A stretch of 64,000 bases of DNA, from positions 422,843-486,842 of the forward strand of contig KZ627147.1 in NCBI GenBank assembly GCA_002917775.1, written 5' to 3'. Below are positions 45,801-56,572 of the stretch, in pieces; the stretch's first letter is position 1, and each line of letters begins with the position of its first letter. A program made the position numbers and the translations under genes. The DNA comes from Glaciozyma antarctica PI12. Its lineage: Eukaryota; Basidiomycota; Microbotryomycetes; Kriegeriales; Camptobasidiaceae. The notes under the pieces were generated by a model. It was not told the origin of the DNA and ran no database searches. It saw only the letters and a program-made list of their open reading frames with translations.

Positions 45801-47220
45801 CCTTTGGCTTGCCGACGGGAACGTCGATGGCTGCTTCTCCGACGGAGGCGTTTGATTCGTCGTTCGCCGATGGGTTTGGGGACGACTTTTCGTCGGCGCC
45901 GGTCACGCCCGCCATCGTCACTCCTTCGCCGGCTTTCGACGATGCGTTCGCTGAGCTCGAGGAGCCTGCACCTGCTGTTGAGCAGGTTACGGAGGAGCAG
46001 GTCGAGGAGCCGGTGGTCGAGGAGGCGAAGGAGGAGGCTGTTGTGGAGGAGGCGAAGGAGGAGGTTGTTGTCGAGGAGGTGAAGCACAAGGAACCCGTCG
46101 TCGACGAACCGAAGAAGGTCGAGGAACCCGTCAAGGAGGTCGAGGCCGCCGCACCCGTCGAGGACGTCGAGGAGCCGGACAGCAGTGACGACGAGGTCGA
46201 GATCGAGGACGCCACGCCTGCGCCGCATGGAGCGCGCGAGGCGAGCGATTCGACTTTCGCCGTCGCAACGACTTCGACGTCCGATAGCGGCGAGTCGTTC
46301 GTCCACGTCTCGTCGGGAGGAATCGACGCGGATGTGGAATCGAAGTTCCCTGCGCTGGAGACTCTCGAGGAGCCGGTCGTGACGGCTGCACCTGAGGCGA
46401 CTGGAGTCTCTGCTGAGTCGGAAGGCGATACGTTTGGAGACGACGCAGCGGAGTCAACGGTCTTCGACGAACCGCCTCCGAGGGATTCGCCCGCAACAAC
46501 CCCCGACGCGACGATGTCGAGCAAGAAGCGCGCCGCTCCTCCCCCTCCTCCCCACCGTGCCAGCACGCATTCGGCTAGCGTCTCATCGCCTCCTGCCACC
46601 GCCACTCCCGTCACCAACTCTCTCTCCGCCTTCGACGACGCCTTCGGTTCGTCGTTCGACGACGCCCCCGCCACGGCGTCGACGTCCTCCGCGACCCCAG
46701 TCGTCGCCCAGGCATCAGCCGACGACTTCGACGACGCGTTCAGCGACCTCTCCCCTCCCGCCCCCATCTCAACCTCCTCCATCGTCCCCCAACCGAGCAG
46801 CGATTTCGACACTTTCGACGACGACTTCTCCTTCAAACCCGACTTTGCCCCTCTTCCTCCCTCTGGACCCGCTTTCGACGACTCGTTCGCCGATTTCGAC
46901 GCGGCGTTCGAGCCCGCCCAGTCGTCCTCCGCCGCTGCGGGAGCACAGGACTTCTCGTTCGACGACACGTTTGGCGAGGCACCGCTTGGACAGGCGACGC
47001 CGCCGAACGTTCCTGCGAGGCCGGTGACGGGAGTAGCGTTGGAGGACGATGGTGAGGGCGTGAAGCAGATTGTTGGGATGGGGTTCTCGAGGGAGCAGGC
47101 GATTGAGGCGTTGGAGAAGTACAACGTGCGTCTTTTCGCTGCTCTCGTTGACGAAGTGATGAACTGATCTCGTCGTTGCAGTACGATGTTACTCGCGCCA
47201 TCAACTCGATGCTGGGCTGA
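42832..47220 (+). CDS. EDE1: Endocytic EH-domain scaffold Ede1 (Eps15-like)
   Basis: Early clathrin-mediated endocytosis scaffold. ATG 42832 encodes METLPAS, spliced in phase to VSAFKPTPNEKEASNFHFKK, then ADSDSLGVLT and GDKAVPFFSHASIPPALLGE, forming EH domain 1 (calcium-loop pattern ADSDSLGVLTGDKA). EH2 is AKYAKLFAGSGPSNGLLDGD...LGQIWNLADTHSRGALDVAD. EH3 contains FFGQSGLPIDVLARVWDLAD. Next come PQxTG motifs, a coiled coil of about 170 residues (roughly 44910-45470), an acidic Pro/Val/Glu region with two DPFG motifs, FDDAF/FDDSF repeats, and a C-terminal UBA domain (GVKQIVGMGFSREQAIEALE-KYNYDVTRAINSMLG) completed across the last intron. Stop TGA at 47218. EH x3, coiled coil and UBA is exactly the Ede1 order. 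A CAG/CAA run codes polyQ near 44047. Confidence 0.92.
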
Positions 47221-47516
47221 GGTGAGGATGAGGTGGAGCGGGGAATGGCGACTGGACTTGGACGGATTCGCGTGTACCTTTTTGTTTGAATGGCACTTCT
47301 TATTCGGCTACATCTGTTTCTGGCTTCTCTGCTCGAGAACGAATAAACGGCAGCGGTAGGACTCAGAGAGCGAGGAAGAGCTGAGGCAGCGAACGAGCTC
47401 GGCACCTTACGATGTTCGTCCTCGAGCAGCGACGCTTCGCTGAGCGATCTCGAAAACTCTCTCGACGGAAGAAGCAGGAGCAGACGCTCGCTCCTCTCGT
47501 AGCTCCTGCAACGGCA

Positions 47517-48745
47517 TTACCCCCAATTCCACCTCACTCCCCCTCCCCAAACGCTCTTCGCTCTCGTCCAAAGACTCCATCTCGCCACTCGACTTCTCGC
47601 TTCTCCCACCACCCCAACCCAGCGAATCCCATCGACCCTCTTGGCAATACTATCGTCCATCTCGAACCAGAGATCCTTCTCCCATGCTTCGCGGAAGTAG
47701 GTGATTGTCTCGTCGTTCGCTTGTGCGCGCGAGATGGCGTGTGTCGACATGTGCGCGTCGAGAGTGTGCGAATGGGGGAGGGTAATGTCGATTGAGGGAG
47801 GGCGGGGCGCGCGGAGGGGAACGACGTGGCGGGGGATCTGAAGGGAGGCGAGCTGGCCTGAGATCCTGCGAGGCGAGAGTCGTTAGGGGGGACACTCGAT
47901 TGAGATGGAAAGACGTACCAGATGTCGTCGACGAGGTGAGCGGAGAAAGGGGCGGTGGAGTAGTCGAAGAGAGGGGAGAAGGAGGTGTAGGAGGAGTTGG
48001 AGGGGAGCGCAGCTGGGGGGAGGTGTTCTGGCTGCAGAAAGAAGCGTGGTACAATCAAGTATCCCTACAATCCCTATCAGCTCAGTCTCAGCACTCAGCG
48101 AACCGAAAAACGCACCTCATTCGCCGTGAGGACTCCCACTCGATAGTCGTTCCTCAGCTGCCATCCCTGCACGACATGCCGCCAGTACTGCTTCCACTCG
48201 ACTCCCCACCTCAAATCCTCCCTAACCCTCCACCCTCTCATCCCCACCGCTGCGCCAGGCATCCTATCGTGCGCCTCCAACAGTGTCCGCACCAGCTCGG
48301 GCGAATAGACGTGGTCATCATCTACCACGACGACCTCCTGTTTGAGCAGTCGCTCGTCCTCCCCCGCTCGCTCTAATAAATCCCTTACAGTCTCAAGAAA
48401 CTTGGTGGCCGGCCCCTCATCCTCGGCCCAAACAAGCAGCACCTTCTCATGCCCAAACACCTCGCTCAGTTCCCCCCTCTCCATCCTGCCTCTAATCTCC
48501 ACCTCCTCCTGCTTGGGCAGGTGTAACCGGATCTCTAGCGGCGGAGAAGATTGTCGGAGGAGGGACCAGAGGGTTGGAGGGAGCTCGTGGGAGAGGCGAA
48601 GGGAGGTGGAGGCGAGGGAGATGATGGCGCGTGGAGCGGGGGGAGCGGAGCGGGAGGGGAGGAAGAGGAAGAGGAGGAAGAGGGCGGAGAGGGCGAGAGG
48701 GATCAGTTGGCGTGGGCGGCGGGGGAGGGTCAGGTAGGATGACAT
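47517..48745 (-). CDS. Type II membrane glycosyltransferase-like protein
   Basis: Probably a secretory-pathway glycosyltransferase. ATG 48745 gives MSSYLTLPRRPRQLIPLALS, then ALFLLFLFLPSRS, a basic N-terminus and one hydrophobic signal anchor (about residues 13-33). The lumenal part has ELPPTLWSLLRQSSPPLEIR, ERLLKQEVVVVDDDHVYSPE (a DDD metal/nucleotide-sugar motif after a beta strand) and WRHVVQGWQLRNDYRVGVLT. Two introns lead to GYLIVPRFFLQPEHLPPAAL, FSAHLVDDIW (a second acidic pair), ISGQLASLQIPRHVV and the tail SVWGGGVRWNWG, TAA at 47519-47517. The hydrophobic-VVVDDDH pattern and later DDIW fit a GT-A fold; family and sugar are not identifiable by eye. Confidence 0.6.
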
Positions 48746-48978
48746 GGTGGGAGGAGAGCCGCTGCGGACTGAGCTAGTGGAGCTCTGTACGGCGAGGGCG
48801 AGGAGGGCGAGGTGGCCGTTCTGTGCTGGTCCTGGTTGGCGAAGTGAGAGCGCGGCGTGTGAGGGAGGAGAGTGACCCAGTCAGCTGGGAGCGCACGCCA
48901 AACGAGATGCGTGCTCCGGCCTCCGCTCTCAATAAACACCTCAATAGATTTTGCACCAATCTACAACAGTCTACGCCT

Positions 48979-50098
48979 CTACGACGGGAATTCGAACCCC
49001 CACTCCTCCTCTAGGTGCTTCCTCATCGCCCCCGTCTCCATCTCGACCCAAACGACGTCCCTATCCGCCGTACTTCCCCTCGCCTCCAATCCTCCCGTCG
49101 TGTGGACCTTCGCCTTCGTCCCTCCTTCCGCCGCGTTCTTCGCATTGAACATAATTGACCTCCTCGCTCCTCCCGACCCAGGAATAAGTTTCGTAACGAG
49201 GAAGAAGCCCGTGAACGCCGCGTTCGGATGGAAGGCCGAGTAGAGGTGGTAGAGCGTAAAGTCGATGAGAGAGACTGAGGCCATGTGGAAATGATACTGA
49301 GGACTCCAGTAGCCTGGTGAATCGTCGGTGATGGGGAGGAGGACGGGGATGTCGACGGGGGCGACGCGGCGGTAGATCGTCCAGCCTGGGACCACGTCGA
49401 TGGTGGTGGGAGTGTCGGGGGACTGGGGGAGGGAACCAAAGTGGATACGGAAGGCATCGTACGGGTTCAGCCCTTGAATCGTAGCACCGTCGACGAGTGG
49501 CATCCTGTAAAGAAGCGCATCAGCTCCATCGCTCCCAGCAGCGCAAGAGGACTCACGGCGTCGCGCACCCTCCACCTCCAAAGCCCACGTCCACGAGATA
49601 CCTCTCCCCCCTCCCCTCCCAGTCCACCACCAGCACCTCGTGGCTCCACGTCCCCCACTTCCACCCCAACTCATGCGTCCTCGGATCGTTCCCCAGGGCC
49701 TGATAACACCTCGCCACCATCTCCGACACCCTGTACCCCAACGCCCTAAGCAAGCTCGCAAAGCTCGGGTTGAGTCCAAAGCAGAACGCCCCGCGGTGCT
49801 TCCTCACGATCCGTTCGTACGCCTCGACTCCCACCGGCATACCGGCGAACGAGGAGCCCAGAACGATGGGCTTGGAGGACTGCCAGTCGCCTTCGGGGAC
49901 GTGGAGAGGAGAGGTGTCTTTGGGGACTTGTTCGTGGTGCGCGAGGAGGACGGTGCTGAGGAGGGAGAGGGTGGGTGGGGAGGAGAGGAGGGTGGGCGAG
50001 AGGAGGAGACGCTCGAGGTAGGAGGAGGCGAGGGCCGGGGTGAGGGCGTAGGTTGCTGTGTGGTGCGATAGGGAGGTGGGGCCTGGGAGTTCAGCCAT
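48979..50098 (-). CDS. Arylamine N-acetyltransferase
   Basis: Cytosolic enzyme that acetylates arylamines or hydrazines from acetyl-CoA. ATG 50098 starts MAELPGPTSLSHHTATYALT. The catalytic triad is visible: Cys in KHRGAFCFGLNPSFASLLRA, His in GTWSHEVLVVDWEG and Asp in RYLVDVGFGGGG. One intron near 49560-49505 leads to MPLVDGATIQGLNPYDAFRI, SPQYHFHMASVSLIDFTLYH (a usual NAT element), SAFHPNAAFTGFFLVTKLIP and an end GFEFPS, stop TAG at 48981-48979. Length is about 350 residues, slightly over the 280-330 of most NATs. In fungi these genes are patchy and often related to bacterial forms, so transfer is possible but is not shown by composition here. Confidence 0.87.
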
Positions 50099-51449
50099 GT
50101 TGAGGGTGATGGGAGGAGGGAGAAGAGCAGATCCACGAAAGCGAGTCAACACGGCGTTCCGGGTTACGTTGACGCTCCAGGCTCTCTCTGTTGAGTCGTT
50201 CCAGACGTCTTGACTCTTCAGTAGCGGAATAGGTTGACCCTTGAACAGGTCTGCGAAGAGGAGCCCCACGGGGGAGGGAAGGAAGAAAGAAAGACAAGTA
50301 CTCGTTCGCAGCTTCGCAGATGAGGCGGTAGTCTCGTCTCCGTCCCCGACTGCTCCTACTCCAAACTCTTTTGATTAACCACTAAACCTATACCAGGTGA
50401 AAGTACGTCAAGAGCGAGACGAATCAAGTCATACCCGCCTCGCTCTCTCAACCTGCCAGAATCCCCATCGGTCGTACGCCACGCCGACCTGGCGATTCTC
50501 CTGTTGTGAAGCACCTCGCTGATGAATTTTCTACGTAACAAACCTGATAAGTTGAGCACATTCGCTTCCAGGATCAGCTCACCTTCGCTTTCGCAGAAAT
50601 TGAGCACCGCGCTTCGCAAGGTCCGGTATCGACCGTGCTGGTAGCTCGCACTGGTGTTAGACAGCTTTGAGAGGTTTATAGTCTCAAAGTAAAGATCTGT
50701 GCAGTAGATAGGAGAGGCGGGAGCGGAGGTATGACTACCGCAGAGAGCGAGGCAAGCGAGGAATGGTCAAGGCCCTGCGATATCTCCAGTAGAACGCGCA
50801 GGCCTGCCTCAACAGGGCTCGCCGTCGGAGACAGTGATTTTTAACAGACGCAAGGACGAAGGTCAGGACGACGCGTGCGAGTCCTTCACCCTCAAACTGA
50901 AGGCTCCGGTGTCCGAAGTTGCCCGTCTCCCCTCGAACTCATCGTTCCCTCGTCACTCCCTCCTCAATCTCACGAGCAGCACGCTCGCTGCTTCCCTGAA
51001 TCACCTGCCATTCTCCTCAACTGACAACTACACAACCCTCGTCGTCATCCACCAGCGTGAACCGTAGACCTCCCGCCCCCCAACGTCTCCAGCAGCATAG
51101 CTCTCCCGCCCCACGTACAGGATCCGACCTTCGACGCCAGAAAGCGCACGTTCAACCACCAGATCTCCTCTCCTTATCTCTTACTCCCCCACTCGATACC
51201 GCACGTGGACACTTTGCGAACCCTCTTGGACTTTCCGGAGGGAGGAATGACGGTCGCCTCGAAGCTAGCGTCGCTGTGTCGCCTCTCTAGCGTTGCTGAA
51301 GGATAGGTACCTCGCTTACGAGCTGCTTAGCACGAAGCGGGGAAGGACCGCGCCGTTGGTAGCGAGCTGTCTGTCCTTTGATAGAAGAGCGAGGTCCGTG
51401 GTTCCCTCTCTTCTTTCCTCAATCCCTCCTCCCTCGTTTCTCGCGCAAT
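50099..51449. other. Long divergent intergenic region, no gene seen
   Basis: About 1.35 kb lies between the NAT start and the secreted-protein gene. GC content falls around 50340-50700, with AT-rich patches (for example near 50345-50400 and 50640-50700). Open frames are short and begin without ATG or splice support. It should carry two promoters; the size is unusual for this compact region. Confidence 0.45.
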
Positions 51450-52742
51450 ATGATCTATTCCTCCCTCCTCGCCGCCGTGGTTCTTCTCCCACTTTCCCTC
51501 GCTCAGTCCGCAAGTCCTCTCATCCTCCTCACTGAGCATCTCGCTAACCTCTTTTTCTCCTCCTCCAGAACTGCGGGACAGCGACTGAAGCAGATATCGA
51601 AGCTCTTCCCTCGTGGACCAAGGAGCTTATCGCCGAGAGCTTCAATGGCCAGCAACCCAGCAGGATTGTTCTCTTCGAAACCGGCGTACGTCGTCGTTAT
51701 CCCCTTCGCTCCGAGCCCAACTGACGAGTTTGTTGCAGCGCGATGGAGTCAACTACCGCACGACGACTATGTGCATGGGAATGGGTCCTTACACCGGTTC
51801 GTCCTCAGCGCTACCTTCTCGCTTCCGACGTTCTGACCTTCGTACCTTCACAGCAACGCCCGAAGGTGATCCCACCTGCAACAGTCAAAGCATTAAATAC
51901 GGAGGAACCTTCGACGACGCCAGCGGCAGTACGTCCTTCCTCTCTCGCCTTCGCACCGCGTCCTGACTTCTCCACCTCGACAGCCGTGACGGCCTCAGTC
52001 ACTCAAGGACAATCGCTCGCTTCAACCTGGAGCACGACCAACAGCGTCACTGCCGGCGTCTCCGTCTCCGCCACCGTTAGCGTGGGCATTCCTGAGGTCG
52101 CAGACGTCTCCACCGCACGTTCCTCCTTCCTCCTTTCTCCAAAAGCTGACTTCGCGCACAGACTTTCGAAACCTCGCTATCGGTCACGAGCAGCGACACG
52201 AGCTCGACTACCAACACGCTCGACCAGACTTCGAGCGTCAGCGTCAAGGTTGATGCCAGCGACGCGGTGTGCGAGATCGCGGTTGAGCTGCAGACCTGCT
52301 ACCTCGATGCCGAGGTGCAAATTCCGATGATCATGCAAGGAGGTATCGTGCTCGAGTTTGATCCTGATGTCGCGCCTACGGGGAGTAGCGAGGAGGCGAA
52401 CGATGTTTGGTGCGTCTGAATCGCCTTTGGTTGGGTGCTTTGGCTGACTGTTGGGGACAGGATCATGAACCTTGATGACTGGGGATTGAACGCCAACGAT
52501 AGGCAGTTCCCTCCTTACTACACGATGAGCATCAGGGTGCGCTTTCCTCTGCTCCTCCTCGTTAACGATTCTGACCTCTCTACTCCAGGGAAGCCTCATC
52601 GCCAAGAGCTTTGGAACTTACAGCGCTTCGTGCTCTCCTCAGCGCGTTCGTCGTCTCTCATTCCTCTCCATTTCATTAAGCTGACTCGCCTCCGCAGGGT
52701 ACTTCCTCGGGTCGTACTCGCTTCCGCAGGGAATACGCCTAG
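51450..52742 (+). CDS. Secreted protein with an aerolysin/ETX-MTX2-like beta domain
   Basis: ATG 51450 starts MIYSSLLAAVVLLPLSLAQS, a clear signal peptide. After several small exons (NCGTATEADIEALPSWTKEL, SRIVLFETG, DGVNYRTTTMCMGMGPYT) comes a Ser/Thr-rich alternating stretch: SVTQGQSLASTWSTTNSVTA, GVSVSATVSVGIPEVADVST, TFETSLSVTSSDTSSTTNTL and DQTSSVSVKVDASDAVCEIA. A paired array of alternating S/T strands around a GIPEVA turn is the layout of the aerolysin/ETX-MTX2 beta-hairpin fold. The next exons read VELQTCYLDAEVQIPMIMQG, GIVLEFDPDVAPTGS and IMNLDDWGLNANDRQFPPYY. The 3' end is unsure: with a GTTCGT donor near 52653 the stop falls at 52742; another splice choice would extend to 52870. Reading and codon use show no damage. 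The family call is by pattern, not alignment. Confidence 0.55.
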
Positions 52743-53095
52743 GTTTCGGTGGGAGGAAAGAATGTTTAGTTCTCTCGTATATATTGGGCCTCGGCAATGC
52801 ACTCTGGGAAGTGCTTCAGATCCTTCAGAAAGAGCGAGAGAGTCAGTGCGAAGCTCGGTCAGCGAGATGATTTTTCGAATCTTCCAAGGTCAGTTCCCCT
52901 GGCGTTGTACTCCTGGTCTTGTACTTTCGTTCACACCGCTTCTCCTCGACAGAGAGACAGAAGAAAAAGATAAAAAATAAAGTAGTCTTCGGCTGCCGGT
53001 ACTCGGGCCTCTACAGGTACCCGAAAGGACTTGGGCGTGCTCAGCGACCTCGCTCCTTCTTGACCTTCAACCACCACCTCACCGCCACTTCAGTC

Positions 53096-54799
53096 ATGTC
53101 GTGAGTCCTCTCTGGATCCCCGCCTTACTCACAGCACTGACCACGCGAGGGCATCAGTGCCCAAGCCCGCGTCTCCGCCATCTCCTCCCAGCTCGACCCC
53201 TCCTCCCAGGGCCGTGCCGCCCTCCTCAAGCAAAACGACAACGACGTCGTCATCGTCTCTGCCGTTCGCACCCCCATCACCCGCGCTCGCAAGGGTCCCC
53301 TCAAGGATACCTGCCCTGAGGAACTCCTCGTCGGTACGTGGCGCTTTGTGGCGTGTGAAAGGAGGAACGCTGATGGAGTGCGTGCAGCGGTCTTCAAGGC
53401 GGCGGTCGAGAGGGCTGGTATTGACATTAACCTCGTTGAGGAGATTCAAGTCGGCAACGTCCTCCCCCCTGGTGGAGGAGCCTCGGTCGCCCGTATGGCT
53501 CAGCTTGCCGGTACGTTCCCCCTCCCTCGAGGACTTGAGAGAGCAGGCGCTGACTCCGCTCTCTTGCACCCAGCTGGCTTCCCTGTGACGAGCACGATCA
53601 TGACTCTTAACCGCCAGTGCTCCTCCAGCCTCGCGGCCATCAACCACATTGCTCTCCAGATCGCTGCCGGCCAGATCGACGTCGGAATTGGAGCTGGTGT
53701 CGAGAGCATGAGCTTGGGTTACGGAGCGGGCGTCATGCCGGAGAAGGTGCGCGTTTGCTCCGAGGAGAGAGTGGATGGACCTAATGCGCGTGATTGCAGA
53801 TGTCGGAGAAGGTCCTCGACGTTGAGGTTGCGGCTGACTGCCTCATCCCCATGGGAATCACCAGTGCGTTCTCCTCTCCTTCAACGTCGATAGCTTCAAC
53901 TGACCTCGTCGCGCACAGGCGAGAACGTCGCGGCCAAGTACAACGTTACGCGTCAAATGCAGGACGCCTTTGCCGCTAAGTCGTTCCAGAAGGCCGTCGC
54001 CGCGCAGAAGGCCGGCAAGTTCGTCGACGAGATTGTCCCTGTCACCACCAAGGTCACGGACCCCAAGACGGGCGAGGAGCACGCCGTCACCGTCGACCGC
54101 GACGATGGAATTCGCGATGGAGTCACTGCTGAGAGCCTCGCCAAGCTCAAGCCTGCGTTCTCTGCGACGGGTTCCACTCACGCCGGTAACGCGTCCCAGG
54201 TGCGTTCATCTTTCGTTGCTGTGTAAGCGCGAAGTGGAAGCTGATGGGGCATCCTCAGGTCTCGGATGGAGCTTCGGCCGTCCTCCTCACTCGCCGCTCG
54301 GTCGCCAAGAAGCTCGGTCTCCCCATCCTTGGAAAGTTTGTCGCCGCCGCCGCCGCCGGAGTCGAGCCCAAGCTCATGGTACGTCGTCCCTCTCTCCTCC
54401 CTGCGCCCTCTCTAACACCTCGCAACAGGGAATCGGACCCGCGTTCGCAATCCCCAAGGTCCTCGCCAAGGCGGGTATCACGATCGCCGACGTCGACTTG
54501 TTTGAGATCAACGAGGCGTTCGCGTCGCAGGCGATCATGAGCATCGACACCCTCAAGATTCCTTACGAGAAGGTCAACCCGAATGGAGGAGCGATCGCTT
54601 TCGGACACCCTCTTGGAGCGACGGGAGCGAGGCAGGTTGCGACGGCGTACAGCGAGACCAAGAGGAGTGGGGCGAAGAGTGAGTCCGGTCCTTCCTCGCT
54701 CAGGGTCGACGGTACTGATGCGTCGCTGCAGTCTTCGTCACGAGCATGTGCATAGGAAGCGGGATGGGCATGGCGGCCGTGTTCACGAGCGAGCAGTAG
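53096..54799 (+). CDS. POT1: Peroxisomal 3-ketoacyl-CoA thiolase
   Basis: Last step of fatty-acid beta-oxidation: thiolytic cleavage of 3-ketoacyl-CoA. The first exon carries only ATG TC; splicing gives MSSAQARVSAISSQLDPSSQ. Residues 7-15 (RVSAISSQL) match the PTS2 consensus (R/K)(L/V/I)x5(H/Q)(L/A), so import by Pex7 into peroxisomes is likely. Thiolase landmarks are VIVSAVRTPITRARKG, NRQCSSSLAAINHIA (acyl-enzyme Cys), IDVGIGAGVESMS, VSDGASAVLLTRR, GIGPAFAIPKVL, DLFEINEAFASQAI, NPNGGAIAFGHPLGATGARQ (His) and the second active-site Cys in TSMCIGSGMGMAAV. Eight or so short introns fit. Stop TAG at 54797. Confidence 0.93.
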
Positions 54800-55068
54800 G
54801 AGGAGCGAGGAGGTCTGTAGATTGGGCGGCGACGTCGAGGGGCTTGTTTTTCGAGAAATGCAGCTTTTGACTTCGCTCGTTCCTGAAATCCTCCTGGTGC
54901 GAGTCGTGGATCTGCTTGTCACTCAGCTGTGCTCGTTTTTGACATCCTGAACTGGAGAGAAAGAGGAAGAGGGAGGAAGGAGAACGGGAGAGATGGAGCG
55001 TCCACCTTTTGACCCCTAAACTTCGACTCCGACCTCTTCTCCTCCTGCCTCACCGTACTCATCCAAGG

Positions 55069-55930
55069 ATGTGCCGTAAGTCTCTCCCCTCCGTTTCGAC
55101 CTGGCACTGACACCAGGATTCAGTCTTCATTCCCCTCGTCGTGCGTATCCCCTTCCTCCACCTCGCGCGATTCTGATCTCTCCACGACGAATGACGCAGT
55201 ACGGCTGTCCCTCCAAGTCCGTCCCTTCCATCCTCCATCCTCTCACCTCCTCTCCCTCACCGCCCTCCCGCTCCACCCTCCCTCTCCGTCCCGCCCTACC
55301 ACCCGCCCGCACGCCACAGCTAATCCCCACGCAGGATCTCCCAAGAAGGCACCGACACTCGCGTCTGTCCCGTACGCCTAGTCCTCCCTTTCCACACCAG
55401 GACGCTGACCGCGTGGAGAACAGCGGTGCCACAATCCCAGCGTCGAGCCTTGCAAGAACAAGAAATGGTTCGAGGTGCGTCCCGCCTCTCCCTCCTTGCG
55501 CGGGAGCTGATGAGGGGGTAGTTCTGCTATGTCCCTCTCGTGCGTTATGAGATATTGGGTTGGGAGCAGGGCTGATGAGGGTGAAAGATTCCGTTGGGGA
55601 CTAAGGAGATCTGGTTCGTACGTCCCCCCCTCTCTCCTCCTCCCTCCGAGTCGAGCTAATGACGAACGCAGTGCCGGACTTGTCGTTCGCCCCTCCTCCC
55701 TCCTCCCCTCTCCCCACTAACTAAACTCAAGTCCTTGCGACGCAGAATGGTCCGTACCGATCGTCGGGCCTGTACAGCCTGAGGCGCCTCGAGGAGGAGG
55801 GGCTGGGGGAGGAGGTTTTGGGGGAGGAGGAGGCTATGCGGGACAGCAGCAGATGCAGGTAGGAGCTGTGCAGGCTGGGAAGGGGTATGATGTGGGGTAT
55901 GGTGGGCAGGGAGCGGCTGGGAAGGTGTAG
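55069..55930 (+). CDS. Small Cys-containing protein split into many tiny exons
   Basis: ATG 55069 starts a first exon of only seven bases. In-phase joins give MCLFIPLV, YGCPSK, ISQEGTDTRVCP, RCHNPSVEPCKNKKWFE, FCYVPL and IPLGTKEI from exons of about 13-50 bases separated by introns with standard signals (donors GTAAGT, GTGCGT, GTCCGT, GTACGC). Six or more cysteines are spaced as in a small zinc-binding or disulfide module. After about 55670 the path is unclear. One frame gives a Gly-rich tail (VPIVGPVQPEAPRGGG ... GQGAAGKV, stop 55930); another stops earlier, near 55850. I do not recognise the family. There is no signal peptide. Confidence 0.45.
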
Positions 55931-56572
55931 AGGCAGGTGGAGAGGGAGGAGGGGGTGCATGTGCGATAATGTTGGGCGGACGCGGAGATGGATAAGGGCT
56001 GTTGGCTTGTGCTTCGGTGGACTGGGAGCTCGTAGGAGAGCTGCGCGGAGCTGTACTGGAGCTGTACTGTTGCTCTGTCGAGAACAGCAAGTCGCGTCTT
56101 GCTTTCGCCTTCGCTCTCGATTCGACTTCACGACAACAACGCCCTCCTGTGCTCACGAACGAGACTCGAATCTCTTCAAGCTCATCTCCAGTTGGCCGCG
56201 AGCCGCAGAGCCCTCAACCGCTCCTCCCTCGTTGCGACAGAAAGCGGCATCACACAGCTGGACGGGAGGAGCACTCGGAGAGTCGCGACGTTGGGAGGGT
56301 GCTCAGGTGCGACGCAGTAGATAGGTCCGTCTTCTTTTCTTCTGGTGGAAGCAGGGGCGGTGGGCAGGGGAAAGTAGGGCAGACGGGGTGTGGAGGGAGG
56401 GGAGTGCCGTGGTCGGACGAGGTGCAGGAGCAGCACCAGGCGCGGCGGTGAACCCCCCACGCCTGCTCGCGTCTTTCAGCAGATTATCCAACTGCCGCGG
56501 GCGGTGGCAAGGCGTGGACGAGCGGAGGACGCCGCAGCTGACCCCCTCCTCCCCCTGCAGCTCCTCTGAGGC
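55931..56572. other. Intergenic region, no gene seen
   Basis: This 642 bp runs from the end of the small Cys-containing gene to the proposed start of the VEFS-like gene. Plus-strand GGTGGAG-rich sequence gives way to mixed sequence. Frames on both strands are Arg/Ser-rich and lack motifs. Confidence 0.4.

Noticed and set aside
45625-47124. 499-residue minus-strand open frame
   Set aside because: Shadow of the EDE1 low-complexity region; Ser-rich, with no motifs or splice structure.
48985-49015. TTCGAACCCC sequence resembling a tRNA T-loop
   Set aside because: It lies within the NAT coding region and no acceptor stem or anticodon arm can be drawn around it.
50356-50619. Short minus-strand open frame between NAT and the secreted protein
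   Set aside because: No ATG start, no homologous motif, and no in-phase splice to the N-acetyltransferase.
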